Positions 37,033 through 52,800 of a stretch of DNA of 64,000 bases are shown here, piece by piece. The first letter of the stretch is position 1. The number at the start of each line of letters is the position of its first letter. Source of the DNA: Trichoplax sp. H2 (lineage: Eukaryota; Placozoa; Uniplacotomia; Trichoplacea). The notes beneath the pieces were generated by a model that made no database searches, was not told the DNA's origin, and saw nothing but the letters and a program-made list of their open reading frames with translations. Position numbers and translations under genes: made by a program. The stretch is taken from positions 62,001 to 126,000 of the forward strand of contig NOWV01000159.1 of the NCBI GenBank assembly GCA_003344405.1, given 5' to 3'.

Positions 37033-37886
37033 GAAATATGTGTTTGTTCATTTGTGCTGCGTAAATACATATACGTAAATGTACGATGCTATAGCTATCT
37101 CTGGTACGGCATACAGTATCAATAAATTATATTGAATAACCAACTTGTAGTTGTTTTGATACGCGTACTTAAATTGTATGCCGTACTTGTACAATCTATC
37201 AAAGATAAAATAATATCAGACGACGACTACATCGCTAACAAGTTATTCAGTATTCCTATCTGATCAAAAATAGTTGCTAAATTCATGTACGGTGGTATGT
37301 ATCTTCAAATCTCCTATAAAAATTCCCCTGTCTTATCAAATTTGATCATATTTCCCAACGCCAATAAATATATATATACTTAAATTATTGCACCCAGAAT
37401 TCGAACATTACTGGTTAAACATTCTGCAGTAGTAACTATATAACATCATAACATAGTCTTAAGGTGATCCGTATTGCATGCAATATCTGTAATACTTTAT
37501 TTAAAAATCTTTCGCATATGTTTTCGAAAACAACCTTGCAAACGTAACCATTTCCTTTATTTTGCCTTGTTTTTATCGTACATTACGATAGCTGTTGTGT
37601 TCTATCTCAACTAACCCGTAACATAACGTGCACACCTTAACTCGACTTCTCTTACCTATATCTTAAATCTTAGTACGATGTAATTGTTGCGAACACATTC
37701 TCTGTCAACGCTCTTGCATATTATTACATCTTATATATACGATATGTATACATATATATAGGATAACTGCATTTCATGCGATAGCATAACACTTTACAGG
37801 ATTATTTAATGATAAATCTTTTAAATTAATCAAAAAATTTCCTTATGTTATGACTTTATAGCTAATATAATATATAAAGATTGGTA
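37033..37886. other. Presumed DNAH1 5' leader or leader intron
   Basis: No coding exon is recognised between the X-box and the DNAH1 ATG. An in-frame TAA lies just upstream of the ATG, so any further N-terminal coding would need a spliced upstream exon. A candidate acceptor (tttatag) ends near 37860. Confidence 0.35.
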
Positions 37887-40800
37887 ATGAACAATTTAGA
37901 TATGAAAAGGGCAGAAAAATCCGAAAATCAAGACGTTCGCTCATATCCAATAATCAAACAGAGAGGATTTTATTCCGATGTGATAGAACCTATAGCTCAA
38001 GAGCGACTAGGGGTAAATAAAATACTATTCAGAATAACACCTTGCATCAGATGCCATAGTCATATTATTATAATAATTAAACCTGTTCAAGTTAGAATGT
38101 TTCCAATGGCCCAGATACAGAACAGAATATTGCGTGGAGTATTGTAAACAACGATTACATACCATCAGGTTTGTTATCCATAAGGCATTTGTTTTATATT
38201 CCTTTCCTAATATAAAATCATTCAGTAACAGCATAAACTCACACTTTAATTCCGTGTTAGTGAATACGTTTCAAGGTCCCAATAACCTGACTACTGTCCT
38301 TCAAAACCAGATTTACGGACCGAGCTCTGCCGATTTATCAGTATCAGTAATGCTAAAATTTACTATAGCTATTACATACATTACCCTACCAATTTAGTTT
38401 CTTGTCTAAAAATTATCACCAATTCATCACAGGACTTCCTCCTTAAATCATGGGAACCGAAAGTTCAAATGCCATTCCTAACAGCTCCTGGACAAACCCC
38501 TCGTAAAATTGAAATTGAAAGGTAATCGCTAATACCAACTACTTGGCTACGATTGTGTAAAGTATTAATGAAATTTATTTGCTAATATTTTGGATGACAC
38601 TTTACTTCAACTTTGACGTATTATAATTAAAAGCCACCGTTCATAATATTTAGGAAGTACCAAGAGTAATTAATTGCAACTTCTACTTGTTCAATTTTAA
38701 AGGCAGAAGAGATTGTTTGCTGTATTAGATATCGAACAACTCCTGTCAAAAGAGGGAATAGGCACTTCAGTATTAGTACCTCCCAATGTTAAATATTCCT
38801 ATGAAGATGTTAGTCTTGATGCATCTTTAAATGGCTTATCCAACTACTTGCCTCTTGAGATCTTCGATGATACAGATTATGATAATCGAACACCTGAGGA
38901 CTGGCTATCACTAGGTAGTATTTGTGATATTGTGATATAGTATTCGTTTCGTATTTGGTTCGGAAAATAAATACAGTTTCTATATACCGCTATTGAATGG
39001 TATTATAATATAGGTAATAAAATTGGAGATACACGAAGATACCCAGTTCCTTGTAAAAGTTTAATCCCCTATCCAGAGAAACATTACCGGTGGACTGAAT
39101 GTGGAGTTCTTGATTACGATAGAGAGAGTAAACTATATAAAGTCAAAGTTATGTCTCACAGCCACGACGAGTTTGATAGTAAACTGACAGATCAGGGAAT
39201 GGGCTTGGAGAGCTGTGTACACGAGTCAAAATTCTTTTGGGTAACCCGAATACGGTTACTATTTTGTGCTGAGGATCCTGTAGCTTTTACGGCAAGAATA
39301 AAAAATGCTGTATTATCTAGAACAAAGACAGAAGGCTTGCTACGATATAATTTATACGTCGATTGCATGCCAACAGTAGGCATCGAAAGCTTAAATTGTG
39401 GTAGTTTTTCGCGTGTTATGAATTCTGTTACAGCTACTCCTTGCCCTTATCTCAAGAATATAAGGTAATGTACCTTGTGTTAAAATCCAGTATGTTAATG
39501 AAATAAATAACAGAATTTACGAATAAGAAAGAATTATTTGTAAATATAATCTCTATACCGATTTTGTAGCTTTTACTTACTTACAATGCATATGGTAGAT
39601 GTTCATATTTCGTTATTATATTACGATATTAAATTTATTCATTTTAATATTAGCGCTAGCTCTAAATTAGACAACTTACAATCAGAAATTCGTCTGGACT
39701 ATGCACGCTCGATGAACGATCAGATATTTAGAAAGATTGTGAAATCATCCCCTAAGGCATTTCCTTTCGTAGTAATACCTATTGAACCCCATCGACCAAC
39801 TCCAGAAAAAGGTAATATGCTAAATCTATCATAAGTCAACATCAAAGGCCCCCCTAGGTGTCTAAAAAGAGAAACTTTGTCTATTTAGGGTGTTGTGCAG
39901 ATATCGCTGATTATAATTGGAAGGATAAATTTAACAGCTTTTCATTTAGTTCCTTACTAACTCGTGGGGAAGTCATTGCCGCAATAAGCAAAGTTCGTAC
40001 GGAATGCAATAAGGTCGCATCAATGTCCGTATTTCATTTACCAGTAACAAAAAGCATGAGATTAGAGGAGTTTGAACAAACGCAAGCTCAAGCCAGCGCA
40101 CAGGTTAGCAAAATCCATCCATATAACCTGTATGATTTTGCATAGCGTTATTTGTTTATATATTGTAATTTTTATTGTAGACCCAGCTATTTTTGCGGGA
40201 TAGCTGGATATCTACACTTCGTGCTGGTATTTTATCAAGTTTAAGAGATACTGGAAAAGGCTGGTTCAATATGGATGAAAGAAACTGGGAAGTCTATAAA
40301 ATCTCTAAGCTGAAAAAATTTATGGAGATGGTGAAATTTGCTATGCAGGTCAAGATCTTATATCAATTTCGAATAGAATTGGTATCTTTAATATTTATCA
40401 TAATACTGTTATCGTATGCGAATCACTTTGGATCTCACGCGTTACGTCTAATTTGTTAACAAATTCTATTAAGTTAAATTTAAATTCATCATAAATTTTT
40501 ATAGGATTCTCTTCGATACTTATTGAAAGATTCTTTGAAGGCGTTTACTCAAAATTTATTAGATGTTTGCGATAGCGTTTTAAAGTTACCGGAAAACTAC
40601 GTTTGGCATGATGACCTAACTCATAGTCCCTTTAAGTATGTTTCGTTATACCATATCACGGATCAAATACAGTGACTGATATTAAAGTCTAAGAGACCAT
40701 TAATAGGATTAAATAACTTTTCACTTTTCACATTTCTTGGAAGGCCCTGGAAAAATCCGCTATTTCTTCTAGATTTGGTCATCGATTCTCACGGAGTCCA

Positions 40801-43800
40801 TTATTCGACTCCATTGGAGCAATTCGAATCGACTCTAGTGTCTTTGTTTGAAAAAGGGATTACTAGTACATATAATGTACCTCAGTTAGAAAAGGTGAAT
40901 TTTACGGAGAAAGTTTTAGTGCTTAGATAAACTGAATTTGATAACCATTGACCAATTGCGCTAAATTTAATTTCAGTTGGTAATGGATAAATTATTTTGG
41001 TCCGGAACTCCAATACTAGAATCCGTTGGCGAACATGAGCCATTCGTAACTAACTTAAAAGCTTCAGTTAGTTTCGGTATTAAACAAGCTTTAATACCGC
41101 TTCGAGCATATGCAAAAAGGTATAACAGTTACGTTGAACTCATGAATCTGGACGTAAATGAATACATCAGGCAAGGAATATAATACGAGTGTATTAAAAT
41201 GGTCCTCGATGAATTATACAGTAACTAAAATGATTAAAAAATATATTAAAATTTAGTAAAATTTATTTTATAAATTTTTAACAATACAGACAGTACAATA
41301 ATTCTGATCATACCCCAGCTGAAGTTAAAAGAGAAGTTGAAAAACATTTGGAAGAGAAGATAAAGATCGGAGACAGTATCCCTTCGAATCTGATAATTGG
41401 GCCATTCTGGGTTAGTTGTGAACAAGTGAAGTCTAATTTAGCCAAAAAGCGGAAAGACCTCAGCAAAGCTGTTCTTGAATTACTAGCAAAGAAGCTAAAG
41501 AAACAATGTGACGAGGTTAGTTTAGAGTCTCTATATATAATACTAGCTATTTCTTAGATATAAATTAAAATTATGGGTACTGATTTAAATATTCATCTTT
41601 GGTATGATCGCTAAATCTACTCTAACTGATTATTTTATCACTTTTAGATATGTAACGAATTTAAGGCTGTTTCCCGTCGACTGTACGAAAAACCAAACTG
41701 CATCGAAGATTTATCGGAACTTAGAAGTTATATAAAGACCATTCCTGAGTTATTAACCAATTATCAGGTCAGTTGTAGCTTTAATGTCAAAGCTATTTCA
41801 AATATTAATGATATTTTCTCTTATGGGTGCGCCAATCCTTATAACAGGATAAGATAAATAAGGCAATGACGGATTATGAACTTATTGAAGACTTCAATTA
41901 TAACATATCCATGGATGATTTTAATGTTAGGTATGAATACTTTGAGTGTATTAATGGTTTACTATCGACGATTTTCTCTATTCATACAGAATTTGTGCAA
42001 TGATTTTCAGTTGCGTCTTCATTTTATACTTCTTGTTACGCATCTATGTTATTATTTGACACGATAGTTATTCTGAGAGTAGCCGGTAAAAAATTGATCT
42101 TATCATTCATCAACCTGTGTTATACTTCCATTAATAACACAACATGCCATCATGATACGCGAATTTCACTAGCTAAATCTAGGGCTATGATGTAAGCGAT
42201 GCTATCTCACATAATAAAATCTTATACAACCATATTAAGAGTTACAGATGATTACGTATTAGTATTAAATATTGTATACTCATCTAATTTACCTTATAAT
42301 TATATTTAATTATGTTTACAATACTGTACATATCACTTCTCCTACTCTTACACATGCAACGACAGCCAGTATTTCAAAATTCTCAGAGTTATCATGCTAT
42401 CTATTACATGATATTATCTATCCTTTTTAATACTATAAAGTCTTCTTACGATGTTCATTGTAATGAAATTATCAGTCCGTTCGGTTAAGCTCTGGAATTT
42501 TTCTTTTAATTTCGTTTACCGAGCTAAGTGCATAATCATACATGCGACAATAAGACACCATGAAGAAACTGTAATGACTGAACAAGATCTGATATAAATA
42601 TATAACTTATGCCACATCATAGTGCACGTGAATATCTATAACATGTGATCTTAATACAATAGATAATATTAATGTAGATAAGCCAGATGGAATGTATCAT
42701 TTCTATTTCTATAAGATATAATACAATAGAACAAGCTATAATATTTCTATATGGGCGATACTACAACATTTATATCTAAATGCTATTACACGGTTGCATA
42801 CCATGTAATATACTAATATATAGAGTGTAATAACACTAACTGTCGCATTCTGAATTAATATTTTTACTATTTTTTACTGTAGATGGACTGCTGTTGGGTG
42901 GCCATATAAAATTGAACAGCAAATGAAACAAACTGATGAATCATTAGAAAAAGATGAGGAAAGATTTCGTAAGGTTCAAGTTACCGATCAAAGCAACTTT
43001 GAAGATCGACTAGATACATTACAGGTACACGTATTAAAGAGGTAGTTGCAAAACTTCGTTCTATTCTCTTATCAACATTAATTTCGTCTTCCAAGTGCAT
43101 CTGCTAAGTAGCAAAATAGGCGTATTTATCCATAGCTAATGAAGGAAACTTAAAAGCAAAGATTTGATAGTCTTTGCAAAATATCTACAGTGATAGACCA
43201 GATTAATTGTGTGTAATCTACAGTCTCGATTTTCCATTCCTACTCAGATGGTTGTAGCAGGATTCTCAGCCCATACAGATGTCAAAAAAGCTCACGAAGT
43301 TGCCAACGAGGTGCGACGTGTCGTTAAACAATTGAAGGAATGCCAAACTCTTGCTGCGTTATACAATAATCGTGAACGCCTTTTCGACATGCCTGTGACA
43401 TCGGTAATATGTCAATATTGTTCGTCACTGCAGTAATATTATAATATAAATATAAGAATGCTCATATACAATGTGCTGTATGTTAGTATACTTTGCTGAT
43501 ACAAAGATTTATAGAATAATGGTTTATTTAGTAATTGCCGAAAATTGATTCAATTTGTTGTCACTATTTCTAAGATGAAATTATTTATTTCTTACAGTAT
43601 GATAAACTGGCCAAACTTTTAAAGGATTTCGAACCTTTTAAGAATTTATGGTTGACTGTTTCCGATTGGATTAAATGGCATGAGAGCTGGATGGAAGATC
43701 CTTTGACTTCAATCGATCCTGAACTGCTGGAAAATAATGTCTCTAACTCATTTAAAACACTGCATAAGTGTTATAAGGCCTTTAAAGGTTCTGAAACATG

Positions 43801-46800
43801 AACTTGTCTATACAATTTTTAAATAAAAATGGCATAGGTCTTTAACATCTTATATTAAATTAACAAACAAACCATAACTTCTACAAGTTACGAGTATCTT
43901 TTTATACTGTCTATTCGGAATTTATTAGAAATGTTGACTCATATATCATATTCTACATTAGATATTCCAATGGTACAACAAATTGCAAAAGACATCAGAG
44001 AGCGAATAGATGAATTTAAGCCTTATATACCACTTATACACGGTCTCCGTAATCCGGGCATGAGAAGCAGACATTACGAGCAGGTTTGTCTTCTGCTAAC
44101 TGTATCTCATCTATTCTCAAGACAGTAATATTTAATACGAGCATATCGAGTACCACTTCATATATACTGAAGACACGTACGGCTAGTATTACTATGCATT
44201 ACTGACCAAACAGGCCTAAAAAATAGGGCGATAATAACTTATGATTTCCATAACGACTTTTTGCACAGCTGTCTTTGGAACTTGGGTTTACGGTAGTACC
44301 GAAGGCAACTCTTACATTCTCTAAATGCTTGGAAATGAAACTACAAGATCATATAGCTACCATAGCAAAAATTGCTGAAGTTGCTGGAAAGGAGTATTCA
44401 ATAGAACAGGTAAGACTTTAGTAACGCTTGAAATTAGTAAAATGTTAAAAGACATTTAACTGTAATTATCATACTGTTAAGGTGACAGGATTTAAGTTGT
44501 TTATTCGGTCAAAATAATAGTTTTTTTATTTTTAACAATTTTAGGCCTTGGATAAAATGGAAAATGACTGGAATCCCGTTAATTTGGAGGTTATATTGTA
44601 TAAGCAAACTGGAAGCTATATAATGAAAACAACAGATGAAACTTCTCAATTGCTAGATGATCATATCGTAATGACGCAAAGTATGTCATTTTCGCCATAT
44701 AAAAGACCATTTGAAGATAGGATAAACATATGGGAGGGTAAACTTCGTATGACGCAAGGTAAGTGCCGAAGGAACAAAGCAAGGAGCGTTGGTTATTAAA
44801 TTATGTGTTTCTTAAATCAAAGTTTCTTGTAATAATTATTGTATTATACCGAACTAGACGTCATGGACGAATGGTTATCTTGCCAACGAGCATGGCTGTA
44901 TCTAGAACCAATTTTCGGCTCTGAGGACATCAATAGACAATTGCCTGTTGAAAGTAAAAGATTTCAAACAATGGATCGAATATGGAGAAAGATCATGAAG
45001 AATGCAAAGGAAAATCCACAAGTATGAGTACTATACTGTAACTGATCACATAAATAATTATAGGATGTTTTAGACAAAGTTTATTTTGAAAGAATTAAGT
45101 CATTTACTTGTCTGCTAGTGATTTCATAGCTAAAAATAAGAAATGTACATTTGCTTACATCATACGATATATTTTAGTTTGCTTTAGATTAAACATTTAT
45201 TACCGTAATAACAATTTCGTACAAACTGGTTGGGTTATTATTATTGCGTATGGGCACTTAACCGGTTACAAATACGCAATTATCATTTACATTTAAATGC
45301 GGCATTTACATATGTAAGGTAATCCACCTTGAGCAGTTTCATATTTTAGTAGCACGCTACCTCACTTTAGTATGTCACATTACAATCAACAATAAAACAC
45401 AACAGTAACTAAGTTCTGTCATTGTATAATAGATACTATATGCGTAGATATAACTTAATATTGATCCCATGCGTAGGTGATCTCCCTATGTCCAGATGGT
45501 AGAATGCTAGAAAATTTGAAAGAATGTAATCGACTTTTGGATCAAGTTCAGAAAGGGTTAAGCGATTACTTAGAAACAAAAAGAACTGCTTTTCCCAGAT
45601 TTTATTTTTTGTCTGATGACGAGCTACTGGAGATTTTATCTCAAACTAAGGATCCTACAGCTGTTCAACCCCATCTAAAGAAGTGTTTCGAAAATATTGC
45701 TAAGGTATCATATTTTTACACTATTTCGATTGTTTTGTGGGTCGAAGTTGTAAAAAGAAACGAATTAATTCTCTATTTGCAAAGCTAAATTTCGAAAACG
45801 ATCTGAAGATCAATGCAATGCTATCATCTGAAGGTGAAAAAGTACCTTTTTCGGAGGAGGTATATCCAATTGGTAACGTAGAAGATTGGCTTTTAGAGGT
45901 TGAACGAGTCATGAAATGCAGTATCAAAGAAGTTCTACGGCAAGCTTTGATGATGTACGCAAAGGTAGGTCAATGATTTTAATGTTTATAATAGCATTAG
46001 CTAAATAGCTTTAACTAGGAAAGAAATTTCTGAGATACTGATTGCAAATCCATAGGAGGATCGAAAAGACTGGGTTCTCCAATGGCCTGGTCAAATCGTT
46101 ATCGCCGGATGTCAAACTTATTGGACTAAATTAGTTACTGATGCTATTAACAACAGTCAATTAAATAGCCTATATCAGTCGCTACTAGATCAGGTAATCA
46201 ACTTAGTCCCCTGTAAGACAATTATTAGCATGTAATACATCTAATACGATTATCTGATATTAAAATTACAGTTAGATGATTTGGTAAAACTCGTTCGTGG
46301 ACATTTAACGAAATTGCAACGATTGATACTGTCAGCTGTGATTGTTATCGAGGTATGCTTATTTTGCAGTACCCATCCTATACTGTACACTGTACAGTAT
46401 AATTATGGGTTAGTTGCTACAAAAAAATATTTCAGCAGAGAAGGTTGAGAGTAATCAAAAACGCTAGTTCTCTGGGTGTCATAAATTTTAGTTAGCATAA
46501 TTTGATGACGCATTTCTCCGTGTATGTTTACCCGCTTTAAATATATTAACCCCGTAGGTTCACGGAAGAGATGTAGTTTTCAAAATGAAGGAAGAAGGTA
46601 TAGCTAATGCAAATGAGTTCGAATGGATCAGACAGCTACGCTATTACTGGGAAGATGGACTTTTTATTAGGGTAGTAAATGCTGAATTTCCGTATGGATC
46701 CGAATATCTTGGAAACACTGGTAGATTAGTAATTACGCCTTTAACGGACAGGTGTTACTTGACTTTAACCGGTGCTCTTCATCTAAAATTTGGGGGAGCG

Positions 46801-49800
46801 CCAGCTGGCCCAGCTGGAACTGGAAAAACAGAAACTACTAAAGATTTAGCTAAAGCTATGGCCGTACAGTGTGTAGTCTTTAACTGTTCCGATCAATTAG
46901 ATTATATGGCAATGGGAAAATTTTTTAAAGGTTTAGCTAGTGCTGGAGCATGGGCTTGTTTTGATGAATTTAATCGGATTGATATTGAAGTATTATCGGT
47001 TGTGGCTCAACAAATTGCTACCATTCAAAAAGCCCAACAACAGAAAGTAGATCGGTTTATTTTCGAAGGTGTTGAAATTGCGTTAAGGTCATCATGTGCC
47101 GTATTTGTAACAATGAATCCTGGTTATGCAGGGAGAACTGAATTACCGGATAACCTGAAGGCTCTTTTTCGCCCTGTTGCGATGATGGTGCCTGATTATG
47201 CGATGATTGCAGAAATTATGTTATTTTCATACGGATTCTCGGAAGCTAAGACTCTATCAAGAAAAATTACAACCACATTTAAACTATCATCGGAACAATT
47301 AAGTTCTCAAGATCATTATGATTTTGGAATGAGAGCAGTCAAGACCGTCATTTCAGCAGCTGGCAATCTTAAACGGGAAAATCAAGTTTTAAATGAGGAG
47401 TCAATTGTATTGAGGGCTATTAGAGACGTAAATGTTCCGAAATTTTTGATGGATGACTTGAAACTCTTTAATGGAATTATATCGGATCTCTTTCCAAGAT
47501 TGAGAGAGGAGCCAGCAGATTATGGAGAATTAGAACAGTCAATACGAAAAAGTTGCAAGAAATCCGGATTATTAGATATTGATGGATTTGTAACGAAATG
47601 TATTCAGTTGTACGAGACTACAGTGGTAAGGCACGGATTGATGCTAGTAGGACCAACTGGATCAGGAAAAACTAAGTGCTACGAAGTATTAAAAAGAGCG
47701 TTAAGTGTTTTAAGGGGCAAAGAAGCTAGTAACGGATTAAATTATGAACAAGTATTCACGTATGTTTTAAATCCAAAATCAATTACAATGGGACAATTAT
47801 ACGGCGAATTTGATCAATTAACACATGAATGGACTGATGGAATTTTATCTGCATTAATCCGACAAGGAGTTACAAACAATACAACTGATAAAAAGTGGTA
47901 CGTTTTCGACGGCCCTGTTGATGCCATTTGGATTGAGAATATGAATACCGTACTTGATGATAACAAAAAGTTATGTTTAAGTAGTGGGGAAATTATTAAA
48001 TTAACAGAAGAGCAAACTATGATGTTTGAAGTATCAAACCTTTCGGAAGCTTCGCCCGCCACTGTTAGTAGATGTGGAATGGTGTATCTTGAGCCGAGCA
48101 TTTTAGGATTAGAAGCTTTCGTTATATGCTGGCTACGAAAATTGCCTACACCTGCAAAGCATTGTCAAGATAAACTTAAATATCTATTCGATACTTATTT
48201 GCAAGATTCTATTTTTTTTATGAGGCAAAATTTAAAGGAATTTGTAACTACAGTTGATAGCAACTTAGTAACCAGCCTATGTAATATTCTCGACTCCTTC
48301 TTCTCTCCATTTATTCCGAAAGAAGTTCGTATCTGTATAAGCAGGATGTAGTAAATGCATCCAATATATATAATCCGGATGCATATTAGGATCGGTGAGA
48401 CTAATTTAAATTATTTTTATTCTAAAATAGGGATACCCAAATGATAATGATGGAATACCGGAAATGGATGACCTAATTGAAATGTGGTTTATATTTGCAC
48501 TTGTTTGGAGTATTGGAGCAACATGCGATATGGATGGGAGAATAAAATTTGATAGCTATCTAAGAAATAAATTAAAACTGACTCCGATTGCACTAAGCCT
48601 TCCTGAGATGGGAACTGTGTTTGATTATAAATTAGACTATTGTATTTCAAGCCCATATGATGACGATGATGATAAGAAAATTAACAAAAAGTCGGTTTCA
48701 TGGGTAAGATGGATCGATAGTGTTGAAGAATTTGCTATTCCGATAGATTCTCGTTTTGCTGATGTTATTGTTCCTACGACTGATACTATTCGAGGTTCAT
48801 ATCTACTGAATTTGTTATTGACTAACAAAAAGCGAGTGTTATGTATTGGACCAACTGGCACCGGTAAAACGTTAACCGTTAGCGATAAATTACTACGGAA
48901 CATGCCGGAAGATTATCTATCACATTTTATTATATTTTCTGCTCGTACAAATGCTAATCATACACAGGATGTCATAGATGGAAAGCTCGACAAGAGACGC
49001 AAAGGTGTCTATGGACCACCGATAGGAAAAAGTTGCATTTTTTTTATTGATGATTTAAATATGCCTTCCTTAGAAGTTTATGGAGCTCAGCCACCTATCG
49101 AATTGATACGCCAGTGGTGTGATCATAAAGGATGGTACGATCGTAAAGCAATCGGGCAATTTCGTGAATTGGTCGATTTAAATTTTGTATGTGCTATGGG
49201 TCCTCCAGGAGGAGGTAGAAATCAGATAACTTCTCGCCTAACTAGACATTTCAATTACTTAACTTTCACTGAATTAGAAGATAAAAGTAAGTTCAGAATT
49301 TTTTCTACTATATTAACAAACTGGATGAGCCAATTCCCGGATGCGAGTACGTTGTGTCAACAACTTGTCAACGCTACAATTGACATCTATAATACAATTA
49401 CTTCTCAATTATTACCAACTCCTGCTAAAAGCCATTATACCTTTAACTTAAGAGATTTATCAAAAGTATTTCAGGGTATGTTAATGGCGGATTCATCCAA
49501 ACTAGCAGATAAAAGCGCACTACTAAGGTTATGGTTTCACGAAAATTGTCGTGTATTCCAAGATCGACTTATTGATATAGACGATTGCGTTTGGTTTCAA
49601 GGGGTTATAAACTCAAAATTAGAAAGTTTTCAATTGTCCTTGGCTGGTATTAAGACCACAGAACTTCTATTCTACGGCGATTTCATGCAACAAGCATCTG
49701 ATGTTAGGAATTACGAAGAAATTGTCAACCAAAATACCATGATTACCACATTAAATGATTATCTTGACGATTACAATCAAATATCTACTAATAAGATAAA

Positions 49801-52800
49801 ATTAGTTCTTTTTATGGATGCTGTGCAGCATATAGTGAGGATTAGTAGAGTTATCCGACAACCATTCGGGAACGCTCTTTTACTAGGAATGGGCGGTAGT
49901 GGACGTCAATCGCTAACGAAATTAGCAGCTCACATGTCCGAATATGATTGCTTCCAGATTGAGTTGTCTAAGAATTATGGGATGTCTGAATGGCGAGAAG
50001 ACATTAAAGGTATCATGCAAAAGGCCGGCCTCGAAAACAAATCTATAGTTTTTTTATTCACTGACACTCAGATCAAGAATGAAACATTTTTAGAGGACAT
50101 TAATAATATTCTTAATTCAGGTGATGTCCCAAATTTGTTTAACTCTGATGAACTTGACACAATCTATACTTCTATGAAACCTGTAGTTCTAGACGAAAGA
50201 GGACAGCCGACTAAAGCGAACCTGTATTCTGCTTTTGTAAAGAGAGTCCGCAATAATATACATTGCGTAATCTGTATGAGCCCTATAGGAGAAATTTTTC
50301 GCCAGAGGTTACGTCAATTTCCGTCGCTAGTCAATTGCTGTACAATTGATTGGTTCTCTAAATGGCCAAGCGAAGCTTTACGATCTGTGGCGCAACACTT
50401 TTTAAAAGAATTAGCAAATTTTGACGTTACAACAACTGTTTTCGATGCTTTAGTCAGTATATGTGTTAATATGCATGAATCAGTTTGTGAGAGGAGTGAA
50501 CTATATCTGACTGAATTATCTCGTTACTATTATGTTACACCATCTAACTATCTGCAACTCCTTGGAACATTCGCCAGGATATTTACTCTTAAGAAAGAGG
50601 AGTTGATCAAAAAAAGGGATAGAACTAAGACAGGATTAGATAAGCTATTAGCTACTGCTGAAGAAGTTGAAAAGCTACAAGAAGAATTAGAAACAATGCG
50701 ACCACTTTTAGAAAGGGCAGCCATAGAAACCTCTGAAACCATGCAGCAAATTAAGAAAGATACGTCAGTAGCGGAAGAAACTAAAGTCGTCGTTCAGAAA
50801 GAAGAGAAACAAGCAGCTATACAAGCTCAAAAAACACAAGAAATTGCTGATGAAGCGCAGAGAGAACTAAATGAAGCATTGCCTGCTTTGGAAGCTGCTC
50901 TATCAAGCTTGAAATCGTTAAATCGAAATGACGTCGTTGAAGTCCGTACCATGCACAAACCACCAGCAGGTGTGCGCATGGTTATTGAAACCGTTAGCAT
51001 TATGAAAGGTATCAAACCCAGAAAAGTTGCTGGAGACAAAGTTGGTATGAAGGTCGACGATTATTGGGAACCCGGTAAGGCTTTATTATCGGATCCCGGA
51101 AAATTCCTGGATAGCTTATTCAAATACGACAAAGACAATATACCAGATTCGATAATTAACAAAATTCAACCATATATTGACAGCGAAGAATTTCAACCAT
51201 CTGCTATCTCTAGGGTATCTAAAGCATGTACATCTATTTGTCAATGGGTTCGTGCAATGTATAAATATCATTTTGTGGCCAAAAATGTTGCTCCGAAAAG
51301 GGAAAGATTGCAAGAAGCACAGGCAGACTTAGTGGAAACTCAACGAATCCTAGAAGAAGCTAAGAGTAGATTACAAGGTGTTGAAGATGGAATTTCGTCT
51401 ATGAAGGCCAAGTATGAGGAGTGTGTTGCTAGAAAGGAAGAATTAGAACTAAAATGTGATGAATGTACCGCTAGACTGGCAAGAGCTGAAACGTTGATCG
51501 AAGGTCTTAGTGATGAAAGGATCCGATGGCAACATACAATAGAAGAAATTGATAGATTAGTAATAAATATTGTAGGAGATGCTCTAATATCTGCTGCATA
51601 CATAGCTTATATGGGTCCGTTTACTGGAGAATATAGGAATAAACTTTTAGATGAATGGAAAATACAACTTGAAGAGCTGCATGCTCCTCATTCATCTCAC
51701 CCATCATTAGTTTCAACCCTCGGCGATCCAGTTAAAATTAGAAGTTGGCAAATTTCAGGCCTACCTCGTGATGCATTGTCTGTTGAAAATGCTATGATAT
51801 CACAGTACTCTCAAAGGTGGCCACTATTTATTGATCCACAAGGGCAAGCTAACAAATGGGTTAAAAATATGGAGAAAGATAAAGGTTTAGATGTTTTAAA
51901 ATTGACGGATCGTGATTTCCTTAGGAGTTTAGAAAATGCAGTTAGATTTGGCAAACCTTGCTTGCTAGAAAATGTTGGTGAAGACTTGGATCCTGCATTG
52001 GATCCACTTCTCCTTAAGCATACTTTCAAGCAGTCCGGCGGAACCGTAGTCAAGTTAGGAGATGCTATCATACCCTATCACGATGAATTTAAGTTATACA
52101 TAGCGACTAAACTGCCAAATCCACATTATGCACCTGAAGTTTCATCCAAAGTAACCCTGATCAACTTCACATTATCTCCAAGCGGTTTGGAAGATCAACT
52201 CTTAGCTCTAGTTGTTGCGGAAGAAAGACCAGATCTGGAAGAGGCAAAAAATCAACTGATATTGAGTAATGCCAGAATGAGACAAGAGCTAAGAGAAATA
52301 GAAGATAAAATTTTAGCTAGACTATCTGCGTCGGAAGGTAATCCAGTTGACGATATCGATCTTATTAAGACATTAGAGGCGAGTAAAGCGAAGTCTGAGG
52401 AGATAAAATCCCGTGTAGCAATAGCTGAAAGAACTGAAAAGGACATTGATGAAACACGAAATGAGTATATTCCAGTGGCTATAAGAACAAGAATCTTATT
52501 CTTTTGTGTTACAGATTTAGCAAAGCTAGACCCCATGTATCAGTACTCGCTTGAATGGTTTATCGGTATATTTTTAAGTGGAATCTCCAATGCAGATAGA
52601 GCTGACAAAGTTCGAATTAGGATTGAAAATATCAACGATTATTTTACCTATAGTTTATTTACTAACATTTGTCGTAGTTTATTCGAAAGGCACAAGCTAT
52701 TATTTGCATTTTTGCTAAGTTCCCGAATCTTACAAGACGAAAATGCTATTGATATGGCTGAGTGGAGATTCTTACTTACAGGAGGGGCAGCTGTAACTCA

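Noticed and set aside
37860-38397. Frames overlapping DNAH1 exon 1 and intron 1 beyond 38012
   Set aside because: The GGG|gtaaat donor and the phase-0 join to 38433 restore the dynein tail alignment; the extension past 38012 is intron.
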